Source of the DNA: JBOCEF01 sp047610385
GTDB lineage: Bacteria > Pseudomonadota > Alphaproteobacteria > Rhodobacterales > Rhodobacteraceae
Assembly: GCA_047610385.1 (NCBI GenBank)
Contig: JBLGAC010000007.1
Coordinates: forward strand, 56,770-120,769
DNA: 64,000 nt
Reading direction: 5' to 3'
This document shows, in pieces, positions 7,213-14,963 of the stretch. Both the position numbers and the translations under genes were made by a program. Within the stretch, counting starts at the first letter, position 1, and the number at the start of each line of letters is the position of its first letter. The notes under the pieces are model-generated. The model ran no database searches. It was not told the origin of the DNA and saw only the letters and a program-made list of their open reading frames with translations.

Positions 7213-8523
7213 TCACAAGCCCGGCAACCACGTCGCCAGCCCCGGAAACACGATCAGCAGCGCCACAAGCAGCAATGAGCAACCGATGAACGGAATGGCG
7301 GACAAATATATCTCCCGCATTGTGGTGCCGGGGGGCGCCACGCCTTTCATCACGAACAGCAGCAAGCCAAACGGCGGGGTGGTGAAGCTGATTTCAAGCG
7401 CCAGCAGCATGATCAGCCCGAACCAGATCGGATCAAAGCCCAGCGTCAGCGCCAGCGGGAAAAAGATCGGCACGGTCAGCAGCATCATGGAGATCTGCTC
7501 CATGAACATGCCCAGCACCAGCAGCACAACGAACATCACCAGCAAGGTGGCGGTTGGTGCCAGATCATACCCAGTCGCCCAACCGATCAGGCCCGATGAC
7601 GCGCCTGAGAATGCCAAAAGCTGGCTGAACGTCGCCGACCCGAACACGATCAGATACGCCATCAGCGTGACCTTCAGCGCCCCGGTCACCGATTTGCGCA
7701 TTGCATCAAACGTCAGGCACCGCTTGACGGCGGCAAGGATCAGCGCCCCAAGCGCGCCAAAGGCAGCGGCCTCAGACGGGGTGACCACGCCGCCGATCAT
7801 CATCACCACGATGATCGCCATAACCCCGACCAGCGGCACCACGTCCACCGCCAGCAGCCGCAGCTTGCCGCGCAGCGGCAGCGGCGCCACGTCGTAAGAC
7901 GGTGCCGCGCTGGGGTCGATCCTGGTCTGCACCCAGATCGTCACCATGTAGAACGACGCCAGGATCAGCCCCGGGATCACGCCCGCGATCAGCAGCGCGC
8001 CCACATCGATCTGCGCGAGCGTCGCCAGCAGCACCGCAAGCGCTGAGGGCGGGATGATGATCGCCAGCCCACCAGTGCCCAGGATCGGCCCGATGGACAT
8101 GTGCTTTTTGTAGCCGCGCGCTGTCATCTCCGGCACCATCAGGGATCCGAGCAGCGCGGTCGCGCCCATGGACGACCCTGACAGCGTGGCAAATCCGGTG
8201 CCGCCCAGCACGGTGACGTAAGACAGACGCCCCGGCAGTTTGCCCAGCATCGCATCGATGGCGTTGAACATGCGTCCGCCAAGGCCGGTGTGGAAAAATA
8301 TCTCTCCCATCAGCAGGAACAGCGGGATCGGCACCAGCGCGAAACTGGTCAGCGATCCGAACCCGTTGTTGAGCAATTGGCTGACACCGCGCGATCCGCC
8401 CATGAACACCCAAGCGCCGATGATGTTGGCCGCCAGAAACGCCAGCGCCACCGGCATGCCCAAAGCCATCAGCACCATGATGGCGCCAAGCAAAAGGGCC
8501 AGCGCCTCATACCATTCCATCAC
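7213..8523 (-). CDS. dctM: TRAP transporter large permease subunit DctM
   Basis: 436-residue inner-membrane protein with about twelve hydrophobic segments, matching the DctM large subunit of tripartite ATP-independent periplasmic transporters. Family blocks include LMALGMPVALAFLAANIIGAW near the N-terminus, GGTGFATLSGSSMGATALLGS, ILGTGGLAIIIPPSALAVLLA, and FTTPPFGLLLFVMKGVAPP near the C-terminus. The length is standard. The start overlaps the dctQ stop by 4 bases. It works with DctQ and the periplasmic DctP at 9083-10096 in Na+-driven uptake of an organic acid-like solute. Confidence 0.92.
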   Translation of the reverse strand: MMEWYEALALLLGAIMVLMALGMPVALAFLAANIIGAWVFMGGSRGVSQLLNNGFGSLTSFALVPIPLFLLMGEIFFHTGLGGRMFNAIDAMLGKLPGRLSYVTVLGGTGFATLSGSSMGATALLGSLMVPEMTARGYKKHMSIGPILGTGGLAIIIPPSALAVLLATLAQIDVGALLIAGVIPGLILASFYMVTIWVQTRIDPSAAPSYDVAPLPLRGKLRLLAVDVVPLVGVMAIIVVMMIGGVVTPSEAAAFGALGALILAAVKRCLTFDAMRKSVTGALKVTLMAYLIVFGSATFSQLLAFSGASSGLIGWATGYDLAPTATLLVMFVVLLVLGMFMEQISMMLLTVPIFFPLALTLGFDPIWFGLIMLLALEISFTTPPFGLLLFVMKGVAPPGTTMREIYLSAIPFIGCSLLLVALLIVFPGLATWLPGL

Positions 8524-9029
8524 TCGTGGATCCCCGCGTCGCCCGAATGCATAAGGTCGCGTCCACCCACGAACCGCGCGAATTCCACCGCCATCAGGCC
8601 GAAGCTGACCGGAAACGAAATCGTCAGGATCCAGCGCGGGAAATAATAGGCGCGCACGTCAAAATCATTGCGCTCGATGTTCTTCATGAACAGCTCGGCG
8701 CCTTTCCAGGCCAGCACCACGCAGACCATGACGCACAAAAGCGCCACCACACGGCTGAGCGCACGCTGCACCCCGCGCGGCAGTGCCGCTGACAGCAATT
8801 CGATGTGCACATGGCCCTTTTCACGCACCAGCCATGGGGCACCTAGCATGGTCATGTACAAAATTGCATATTCAGCCGACGTGAACAGCCACGCGAACGG
8901 CTGCATCCCCAGATTGCGCATCACCACCGACACAATGACCGAGATCATCAGCCAGACCAGCATCGCCGCCGCGATCAGCGCCATCGCATTCACGATGCCG
9001 GTGTAGAATTTGAACGCCGATGCCATCAA
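8520..9029 (-). CDS. dctQ: TRAP transporter small permease subunit DctQ
   Basis: 169-residue membrane protein with four predicted helices. It has the DctQ pattern: a first helix reading IVNAMALIAAAMLVWLMISVIVSVVMRN, a YMTMLGAPWLVREKGHVHIELL loop, and a C-terminal ISFPVSFGLMAVEFARF helix. It sits between dctP (53 bases upstream) and dctM (4-base overlap), the classical order. DctQ is needed for assembly and coupling of the permease and does not by itself define the substrate. Confidence 0.9.
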   Translation of the reverse strand: MMASAFKFYTGIVNAMALIAAAMLVWLMISVIVSVVMRNLGMQPFAWLFTSAEYAILYMTMLGAPWLVREKGHVHIELLSAALPRGVQRALSRVVALLCVMVCVVLAWKGAELFMKNIERNDFDVRAYYFPRWILTISFPVSFGLMAVEFARFVGGRDLMHSGDAGIHE

Positions 9030-9082
9030 CAGCCTCCGGGGGGATAGGGGCGCGGACCGGGAACCGGTCCGCGCAGGCTAGA

Positions 9083-10096
9083 TCACTGATCGCGGGAGGC
9101 GTCGTAGAAATGCGCGATCAAGGCATCATACTGGCCGTCGCCTTCGGGGCTGGCGGCCATCAGGCCTTTCATCCGCTCCCAGGTTTTTTCGCGCGCGGCG
9201 GCCAGATAGTTCACTTTGGCCTGACCTTCCAGCGTCACGACCTTCATGCCCTGCGCGTCCAGGGCTGCAAAGTCTGAGACCTTTTTGGCCTTCAGCGCCT
9301 CAACGCTGTCGCGTTCGTGGGCGATGGCGACGTCCTGCACGATCTTGCGAGCCTCAGGGGTCAGCGCATCCCATTTTTCAAGGTTCACGATGACGCCAAG
9401 GTCGGTGGAGAAGAAGCTCGGCTCCACCCTATAGTTCAGGAACTGGTTCCATTTCAGATCGATCAGCCCGATCTGGGTCCAGCCGGTGGCGTCGACCACG
9501 CCGCGCTCCAGCCCGGAGAACACGTCACCGGTCGGCAGATCAATCACCTGAGCGCCGAGATATTCGGTGAAGAACGCGTTGTAGACCGCGTTGCCGCGCA
9601 GGCGGATGCCTGAGACATCAAGATTGCCGTCTGCGTCCAGTTTCGGCGCATCGCGCATCCAAAGGTTATAGCTGACGCCGCTGTCGAACCAGCCGAGGTA
9701 GTGCACCCCCATTTTCTTGCGGTGGATCTGGTTGATCATCTCAATGCCGCCATTGGCGCGGGCCTCAACCGCCGTCAGGTTCGACGCGACCATGGCGTCT
9801 TTTTCGGGCACCGTGCCGCCGTAAAAGCTACCGGGTGTGTAGACCATGTCGACAATGCCGTCGCGCACGGCGTCGGGCTGCTGGAACATGCCGATTGCCT
9901 CAGGCCCGCCGCGCACGTCGATGCGCACCACGCCCTCTCCCGCCGCGTTCACCTTGTCGACAAAGCTCAGGAAGCTTTGGGTGTAGATCAGCGTTTTGGG
10001 AAAGGCATGGACCGCGGTGATCGTGTCCATGGCAACCGCGGGGGCGCCCAGCAGGGCGGACCCGACCAGAAGCGCGGACATCAGAGTGTTTTTCAT
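9083..10096 (-). CDS. dctP: TRAP transporter substrate-binding protein DctP
   Basis: 337-residue periplasmic protein. A Sec signal peptide (Lys-start, then SALLVGSALLGAPAVA, cleavage likely after Ala-Val-Ala near residue 22) precedes a DctP-type solute-binding domain. Visible blocks include the FQQPDAVRDGIVDMVYTPGSFYGG region, GIRLRGNAVYNAFFTEYLGA with the Arg that usually salt-bridges the ligand carboxylate, and DLPTGDVFSGLERGVVDATGW. The ligand is therefore probably a carboxylate, but its identity is unknown. GAGGAG upstream supports the start. The leuD-like gene ends 114 bases upstream on the same strand, so the transporter belongs to the GntR-led operon. Confidence 0.9.
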   Translation of the reverse strand: MKNTLMSALLVGSALLGAPAVAMDTITAVHAFPKTLIYTQSFLSFVDKVNAAGEGVVRIDVRGGPEAIGMFQQPDAVRDGIVDMVYTPGSFYGGTVPEKDAMVASNLTAVEARANGGIEMINQIHRKKMGVHYLGWFDSGVSYNLWMRDAPKLDADGNLDVSGIRLRGNAVYNAFFTEYLGAQVIDLPTGDVFSGLERGVVDATGWTQIGLIDLKWNQFLNYRVEPSFFSTDLGVIVNLEKWDALTPEARKIVQDVAIAHERDSVEALKAKKVSDFAALDAQGMKVVTLEGQAKVNYLAAAREKTWERMKGLMAASPEGDGQYDALIAHFYDASRDQ

Positions 10097-10210
10097 TCTT
10101 GTCTCTCCTCATGTCGGAGCCGGGATCCCGGTCTCCGCCCTGTTGGATGCGCCCGATCACGGGACGGGGCGCATGGGTCGCGCACGCCCGGGCAGGGGCG
10201 CGCGGCGTTC

Positions 10211-10840
10211 TCAGCCCGGAGGGTCCGGAGGCTCCGGGGCGCGCGGCCAGCTCCAGCCTGCCGCGTCTTTGCGCGCGGCGCGAAAGGCCGCAATGCGCGG
10301 GCCCTCAGCGCGCGTAAGATCGATGTCATCCCAGCCGTTGATCAGCTTGGCGCGGTCGGTTTGGGGCAACGCAAACGCGGTGGCCTTGCCGTCGATCACC
10401 GCTTGGCCCACCACCAGATCCACCCGCGCCTCAGCGGCACCACCAGCAAGCTGCGCGATCAGCGCCTCAGCATCCGCGGGGTCAATGCGCCCGGCCAGCA
10501 GCCCGTTATTGGCCGCGTTGGCCGCAAAGATGTCGCCAAAACTGGGTGCCAGAACCGCGCAGATGCCAAAATCCACCAGCGCATACACCGCAGCTTCGCG
10601 CGACGATCCCGACCCGAAATTGCGCCGCGACACCAGCACCGAGATGCCATCATGGCGATTGAGCGGCATGTCCACCACACGCATCCCATCGGGGTCATAG
10701 CGCAGATCATGCAGCAAAAAGCGCCCATAGCCCTGATCGCGCGGCGTTGACATGAACCGCGCCGGGATCAGCTGGTCGGTGTCGATGCTTGCGGCCGGAA
10801 GGGCAACGGCGCGGCCGGCGTGGAGGCTCCACCCAGCCAT
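10211..10840 (-). CDS. LeuD-type small subunit of an aconitase-family hydro-lyase
   Basis: 209-residue swivel-domain subunit, the size of bacterial type LeuD. The N-terminal block SIDTDQLIPARF and the RRNFGSGSSREAAVYAL motif are diagnostic for the isopropylmalate isomerase small subunit. The true start is the ATG at 10840, which shares one base with the TGA of the LeuC-type gene (TGATG); the longer upstream frame only shadows leuC. The operon with a GntR regulator, TRAP importer and hydrolases suggests a catabolic hydratase (for example of an alkylated maleate) rather than leucine biosynthesis. Leucine synthesis cannot be excluded because no other leu gene set is visible in this window. Confidence 0.85.
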   Translation of the reverse strand: MAGWSLHAGRAVALPAASIDTDQLIPARFMSTPRDQGYGRFLLHDLRYDPDGMRVVDMPLNRHDGISVLVSRRNFGSGSSREAAVYALVDFGICAVLAPSFGDIFAANAANNGLLAGRIDPADAEALIAQLAGGAAEARVDLVVGQAVIDGKATAFALPQTDRAKLINGWDDIDLTRAEGPRIAAFRAARKDAAGWSWPRAPEPPDPPG

Positions 10841-12243
10841 CAGACCCGCCCCCGCAGCATCGGGCGCACGTCGCACAGCGTGCCGGTTACTGCCGCAGCG
10901 GCGACCATGGCGGGCGACATCAGATGGGTGCGCGCCCCCCTGCCCTGCCGCCCGCGGAAATTGCGGTTGGTTGACGACGCGCACCGCTTGCCCGCCGCCA
11001 CGCTGTCGCCGTTCATGGCGACGCACATGGAACAGCCCGCCCCTTCCCATGACAGGCCCGCGTCGATGAAGATGCGGTCCAGCCCCTCAGCCTCAGCCTG
11101 CGCTTTCACGACCATGGATCCCGGCGACACAAGGCCCGGGACCACCGCGCGCCGGCCCGCCAGCACCGTGGCGGCGGCGCGCAGGTCTTCGATGCGCGCG
11201 TTGGTGCATGACCCGATGAACACCTGATCCACCGGGGTGCCCGCGATCGGGCGGCCCGGGACCAACCCCATATAATCAAGCGCGCCGCGCATCCGCGCCG
11301 CCTTTGCCGGATCGGCGCCCGCAGGGTCGGGGATCACCGCGTTGATCGCGATCGCGTCCTCAGGGCTATCACCCCAGGTGACGGTCGGGGCGATGTCGTC
11401 TGCGTGCAGGGTCACTTCGCGGTCAAATTCGGCGCCGGGGTCGGTGGCAAGCATGGCCCAGGCCTGCGCCGCGCGGTCCCAATCAGCGCCCGCGGGTGCA
11501 AAAGGACGGCCCTTCACATAATCCAGCGTCACCGCATCGGGTGCCACCATGCCAAAGCGCGCGCCGCCTTCGATGGACAGGTTGCACAGGGTCATCCGCC
11601 CCTCCATCGACAATGCGCGCACCGCCGATCCGGCGTATTCCACCGCATGGCCGCGCGCGCCATCAGCGCCAAGCCTTGCGATCCAGTTCAGCGCAACATC
11701 CTTGGCCCCGACCCCCGGCCCCAGCGCGCCATCCACGGTGATGCGCATGGTCTTGGGCTGCGTCTGCCACACGGTTTGCGTCGCCAGCGCATGGGCGACC
11801 TCAGTCGCGCCGATGCCGAACGCCAACGCGCCGAACGCACCGTGGGTCGATGTATGGCTGTCGCCGCAGGTCACCAGCAGCCCCGGCAGGGTCAGGCCCT
11901 GTTCGGGGCCCAGCACATGCACGATGCCTTGGCGCGGGTCGGTCAGCCCGAAACAGGTGATGCCATGGGCGGCGGCGTTGTCTTCAAGCGTTTTGATCAT
12001 CCGCGCGACCGCCGGATCCGCGATGTGCCCGCGCCCACGGGTGGGGGCGTAATGGTCCACAACGGCAAAGGTCAGCTCCGGCGCCACAACTGGCAGGGCG
12101 CGGGCCGCCAGCTTGGCAAACCCGTGATGGGACCCTTCGTGCACCAGGTGCCGGTCGATCCACAAAAGCGATGCACCATCCGCGTGGCGCACGATTTCAT
12201 GGGCCGACCACAGCTTGGACAAAAGCGTTGCGGGTGCGGGCAT
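10840..12243 (-). CDS. LeuC-type large subunit of an aconitase-family hydro-lyase
   Basis: 467-residue [4Fe-4S] hydro-lyase subunit. The cluster cysteines fall where expected: Cys346 in IGSCTNARI and Cys404/Cys407 in GCSMCVAMN. VTCGDSHTSTHGAFGALAFGIG and the N-terminal KLWSAHEIVR are also family hallmarks. The family hydrates and dehydrates C4-C7 hydroxy-diacids: isopropylmalate, citramalate/citraconate, dimethylmalate and homoaconitate. The start at 12243 overlaps the GntR stop (TGATG); the twelve upstream codons are dropped. Together with the LeuD-type subunit and the isocitrate-lyase-like enzyme of the divergent operon it could hydrate an alkyl-maleate to a hydroxy-acid that the lyase then cleaves. 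That is inference; authentic LeuC remains possible. Confidence 0.87.
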   Translation of the reverse strand: MPAPATLLSKLWSAHEIVRHADGASLLWIDRHLVHEGSHHGFAKLAARALPVVAPELTFAVVDHYAPTRGRGHIADPAVARMIKTLEDNAAAHGITCFGLTDPRQGIVHVLGPEQGLTLPGLLVTCGDSHTSTHGAFGALAFGIGATEVAHALATQTVWQTQPKTMRITVDGALGPGVGAKDVALNWIARLGADGARGHAVEYAGSAVRALSMEGRMTLCNLSIEGGARFGMVAPDAVTLDYVKGRPFAPAGADWDRAAQAWAMLATDPGAEFDREVTLHADDIAPTVTWGDSPEDAIAINAVIPDPAGADPAKAARMRGALDYMGLVPGRPIAGTPVDQVFIGSCTNARIEDLRAAATVLAGRRAVVPGLVSPGSMVVKAQAEAEGLDRIFIDAGLSWEGAGCSMCVAMNGDSVAAGKRCASSTNRNFRGRQGRGARTHLMSPAMVAAAAVTGTLCDVRPMLRGRV

Positions 12244-13037
12244 CAGACGTCCTCCGCCGGGCCGATCACCGGTTCCCAATGGCGGGCATCACCGTGGCCA
12301 ACGCGGTTCAAGGTCATCTCCAGCCGGAACATTTCAGGGCGATACAGCGCCGACAGGTGTTCCACCCCCCGCCCGGCCCCATCGCGCACCACGCGGCGGA
12401 TCGCCAGCAAAGGCGCGCCCACTGACACCTCCAGCGCCTCCGCAACGTCGGGGGCGGCGAGGGTGGCGGTCACGCTTTGGCGCGCGGCCTCAACCACGAC
12501 GCCGCTGCGCTCCAGCAACCTGAACAGCGGCGTGGTTGCCAGATCCGCCTCACCAAAGCTGCGGGCGATGTCTTCGGGCACATGGGTGGTCAGGTGCGAA
12601 AACGGCCGCCCGCCTGACAGACGCACGCGCACCGCAGCCTGCACCCGCGCGCCGACATCCAACCCCATGGCGCGGGCCACCAGATCAGGCGCCGGCCCGT
12701 AGGAGAACGACAACAGCCGCGCCGTCGTTTCACGCCCCATTTCTTCGAGATGTGGGATCAGCGTGGCAAAATTGGCCGAAATCGCGTCACCGCCGGGCTG
12801 CGCGATCACCACCGACCCGGCACCCGGACGCTTTTCAATCAGCGCTTCGGCGGCCAGCGCCTCAAGCGCCCGGCGCACGGTGACCCGCGAGACGCCAAAG
12901 CTGTCGGCAAGCCGCTGCTCCCCCGGCAGCACGTCGCCTGCGCGATGGGCGCCGCTGGCGATCCGGTCGCGCAGCAGCAGATACACGCGGCGCGCCTTAC
13001 CGCCCTCGGGCAGAGATGAACTGGCGATAGGGTGCAC
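12243..13037 (-). CDS. GntR family transcriptional regulator, HutC/UTRA subfamily
   Basis: 264-residue regulator. The N-terminal winged helix (about residues 14-80) contains LPGEQRLADSFGVSRVTVRRALEALAAEALIEKRPGAGSVV, a textbook GntR helix-turn-helix and wing. The C-terminal UTRA ligand-binding domain follows (about 95-245), with LATTPLFRLLE and PLLAIRRVVRDGAGRGVEH, so it belongs to the HutC subfamily. It is the first gene of the leftward operon, overlapping the LeuC-type gene, and faces HyuB across 234 bases. It is the obvious regulator of both operons, probably a repressor released by a pathway intermediate. Confidence 0.9.
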   Translation of the reverse strand: MHPIASSSLPEGGKARRVYLLLRDRIASGAHRAGDVLPGEQRLADSFGVSRVTVRRALEALAAEALIEKRPGAGSVVIAQPGGDAISANFATLIPHLEEMGRETTARLLSFSYGPAPDLVARAMGLDVGARVQAAVRVRLSGGRPFSHLTTHVPEDIARSFGEADLATTPLFRLLERSGVVVEAARQSVTATLAAPDVAEALEVSVGAPLLAIRRVVRDGAGRGVEHLSALYRPEMFRLEMTLNRVGHGDARHWEPVIGPAEDV

Positions 13038-13271
13038 GCACGCTCCTTTTCAGCAAATGCACGCCAAGCGTATCGGCGTTTGCAGATAATGCAAGTTTCA
13101 GATTGCTGATGTTACAAAGATTTGTCTTTCACACCGCCCGAAACCGGTCTTATAAAAGATACAAGCTGTTTGGGATGGGCTGAGGCAGAGACCGCGGCCC
13201 GCTGATCGCGCGGACGGACGCAATGTCGGACCTGCCCCCCCCCGCAGCCGCCCGAAAGGACCTGACGCCAT
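13038..13271. promoter_or_regulatory. Shared divergent control region of the two catabolic operons
   Basis: 234 bases between the GntR gene and HyuB. Two palindromic elements stand out: 13114-13125 (ACAAA-GA-TTTGT, perfect arms) and 13149-13165 (CTTATA...TACAAG type, arms matching at CTT.TA and TA.AAG). Both lie in the most AT-rich part and resemble HutC-type operators, but their use by this GntR protein is inferred. The HyuB ribosome-binding site GAAAGGA is at 13254-13260. Confidence 0.45.
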
Positions 13272-14963
13272 ATGACCGACGCTTCGATCGATCCGATCAC
13301 CCTCGCCGTCCTTGCCGGGCGGATGGAGCAGATCGCCGATGAGATGGACGCCACGCTGTTCCGCTCCGCGTTCAACCCGATCATTGCTGAGGCGCATGAC
13401 GCGTCCCATGGCATCTATGATGCAAGGACCGGCGACACGCTGGTGCAGGGCAAAAGCGGGCTGCCGATCTTTGTCGGGGTCATGAGCTTTGCGGTGAAAG
13501 CGGTGATCGAAAAGGCGGCGCTGGACGGCGATCTGCGCGATGGCGACATCTACATCTTCAACGACGCCCATATCGGCGGCACCCATCTGTCGGACATGCG
13601 GCTGGTGCAGCCCTTTTTCCGCGATGGAGAGGTGTTTTGCTATCTCGCCTCAGTCGGGCATTGGCACGATGTCGGCGGCGCGGTGCCGGGCAATTACAAC
13701 CCCGCCGCCACCGATGCGTTCCAAGAAGCGTTCGTGCTGCCCCCGGTGCGCATCGCCCGCGCGGGGGTGATCCAGACCGACATCGTTGACATCCTGATGC
13801 GCAACACCCGCCTGCCGCAATCAGCGCAGGGCGATCTGAACGGCCAGCTCGGTGCCCTCGATCTGGGCGTGCGGCGCATGGAGGAGCTGCTGGACGAATA
13901 TGGCGGCACCACGGTGCATGCCGCGCTCAACGCTCTGGCCAATCGGGCTGAGGCGCTGATGCGCGCCGAACTGACCGCCCTGCCCGACGGGCGGTGGGAG
14001 GCGGAAGATTTCCTCGACAATGACGGGATCACCGACACGCCGCTGGCAATCCGCGCGGCCTTGGTCATCAAAGGCGACCGCCTGACCATAGATTTCACCG
14101 GCACGGCGCCCGCCACCGCAGGCCCGGTGAACATCGCGCTGCCGACCGCGGTGGCGTGCTGTTATGTGGCGATCAAGCACATGTTTCCCGACCTGCCAGC
14201 CAATGCCGGGGTCATGCGCCCGATCGACGTGATCGTGCCCGAAAGGTCGTTGCTGGCCGCTGAATTTCCCGCCCCGGTCGGCGGGTATACCGAAACCATC
14301 CTGCGCATGATCGACGTGATTTTTTCCACCGCCGCCCAATTCGCGCCAGACCGCGCGGTTGCCAACGCCTATGGCACGATCAATGCTCTTTCCATCGCGG
14401 GCAAGCGCGCGAACGGCAAGCCGTGGGTGATGTTCAGCTTTTATGGCGGCGGCCATGGCGGATCGCTGGAAAGCGACGGGCTGAACCACGGCAACGCGCC
14501 GATCAGCACCGCCACCATCCCCCCGATGGAGATCCTGGAGGCCGCTTATCCGGTCATGTTCAAGCAATGGGCCCTGCGCCCTGACAGTGCGGGCCCCGGG
14601 CGCCATCGCGGCGGGCTTGGCGCGGTCTATGAGATCGAATTGCTGGATGACAGCGCTGAGGCGTTCCTGTTCGGTGAGCGCGGGCGCTTTGCCCCCCAAG
14701 GCGTCGTCGGCGGCGGCGAGGGGGCGATGAACCACTTTGAATATCAGCAGGATGACGGCTGGCATGAACCGCCCCTGACATCAAAGATGCGCGGCATCAA
14801 GCTGACGCGCGGCCAGTCCGTGCGCCTTGAAACCCCCGGCGGCGGCGGCTATGGCCCCGCGGCTGAACGCAGCGCCGACGCCGTCGCCCGCGACGTGGCC
14901 TTGGGGTATCTGACCCCCGCCGCCGCCGCCCGCCACTACCCCAAGACCGGAGACGACACATGA
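13272..14963 (+). CDS. hyuB: Hydantoinase B/oxoprolinase family protein (HyuB)
   Basis: 563-residue beta-type subunit of the ATP-dependent hydantoinase/5-oxoprolinase/acetone carboxylase superfamily. The N-terminus reads IDPITLAVLAGRMEQIADEMDATLFRSAFNPIIAEAHDASHGIYD, the standard opening, and later blocks include DIYIFNDAHIGGTHLSDM, HWHDVGG, FYGGGHGG and TPGGGGYG near the C-terminus. GAAAGGA precedes the start. It overlaps HyuA by 4 bases. These enzymes use ATP to open lactam, imide or hydantoin rings, or to carboxylate ketones. Here a ring-opening role would match the isochorismatase-fold and isomerase-like neighbours, but the substrate is unknown. Confidence 0.9.
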   Translation: MTDASIDPITLAVLAGRMEQIADEMDATLFRSAFNPIIAEAHDASHGIYDARTGDTLVQGKSGLPIFVGVMSFAVKAVIEKAALDGDLRDGDIYIFNDAHIGGTHLSDMRLVQPFFRDGEVFCYLASVGHWHDVGGAVPGNYNPAATDAFQEAFVLPPVRIARAGVIQTDIVDILMRNTRLPQSAQGDLNGQLGALDLGVRRMEELLDEYGGTTVHAALNALANRAEALMRAELTALPDGRWEAEDFLDNDGITDTPLAIRAALVIKGDRLTIDFTGTAPATAGPVNIALPTAVACCYVAIKHMFPDLPANAGVMRPIDVIVPERSLLAAEFPAPVGGYTETILRMIDVIFSTAAQFAPDRAVANAYGTINALSIAGKRANGKPWVMFSFYGGGHGGSLESDGLNHGNAPISTATIPPMEILEAAYPVMFKQWALRPDSAGPGRHRGGLGAVYEIELLDDSAEAFLFGERGRFAPQGVVGGGEGAMNHFEYQQDDGWHEPPLTSKMRGIKLTRGQSVRLETPGGGGYGPAAERSADAVARDVALGYLTPAAAARHYPKTGDDT

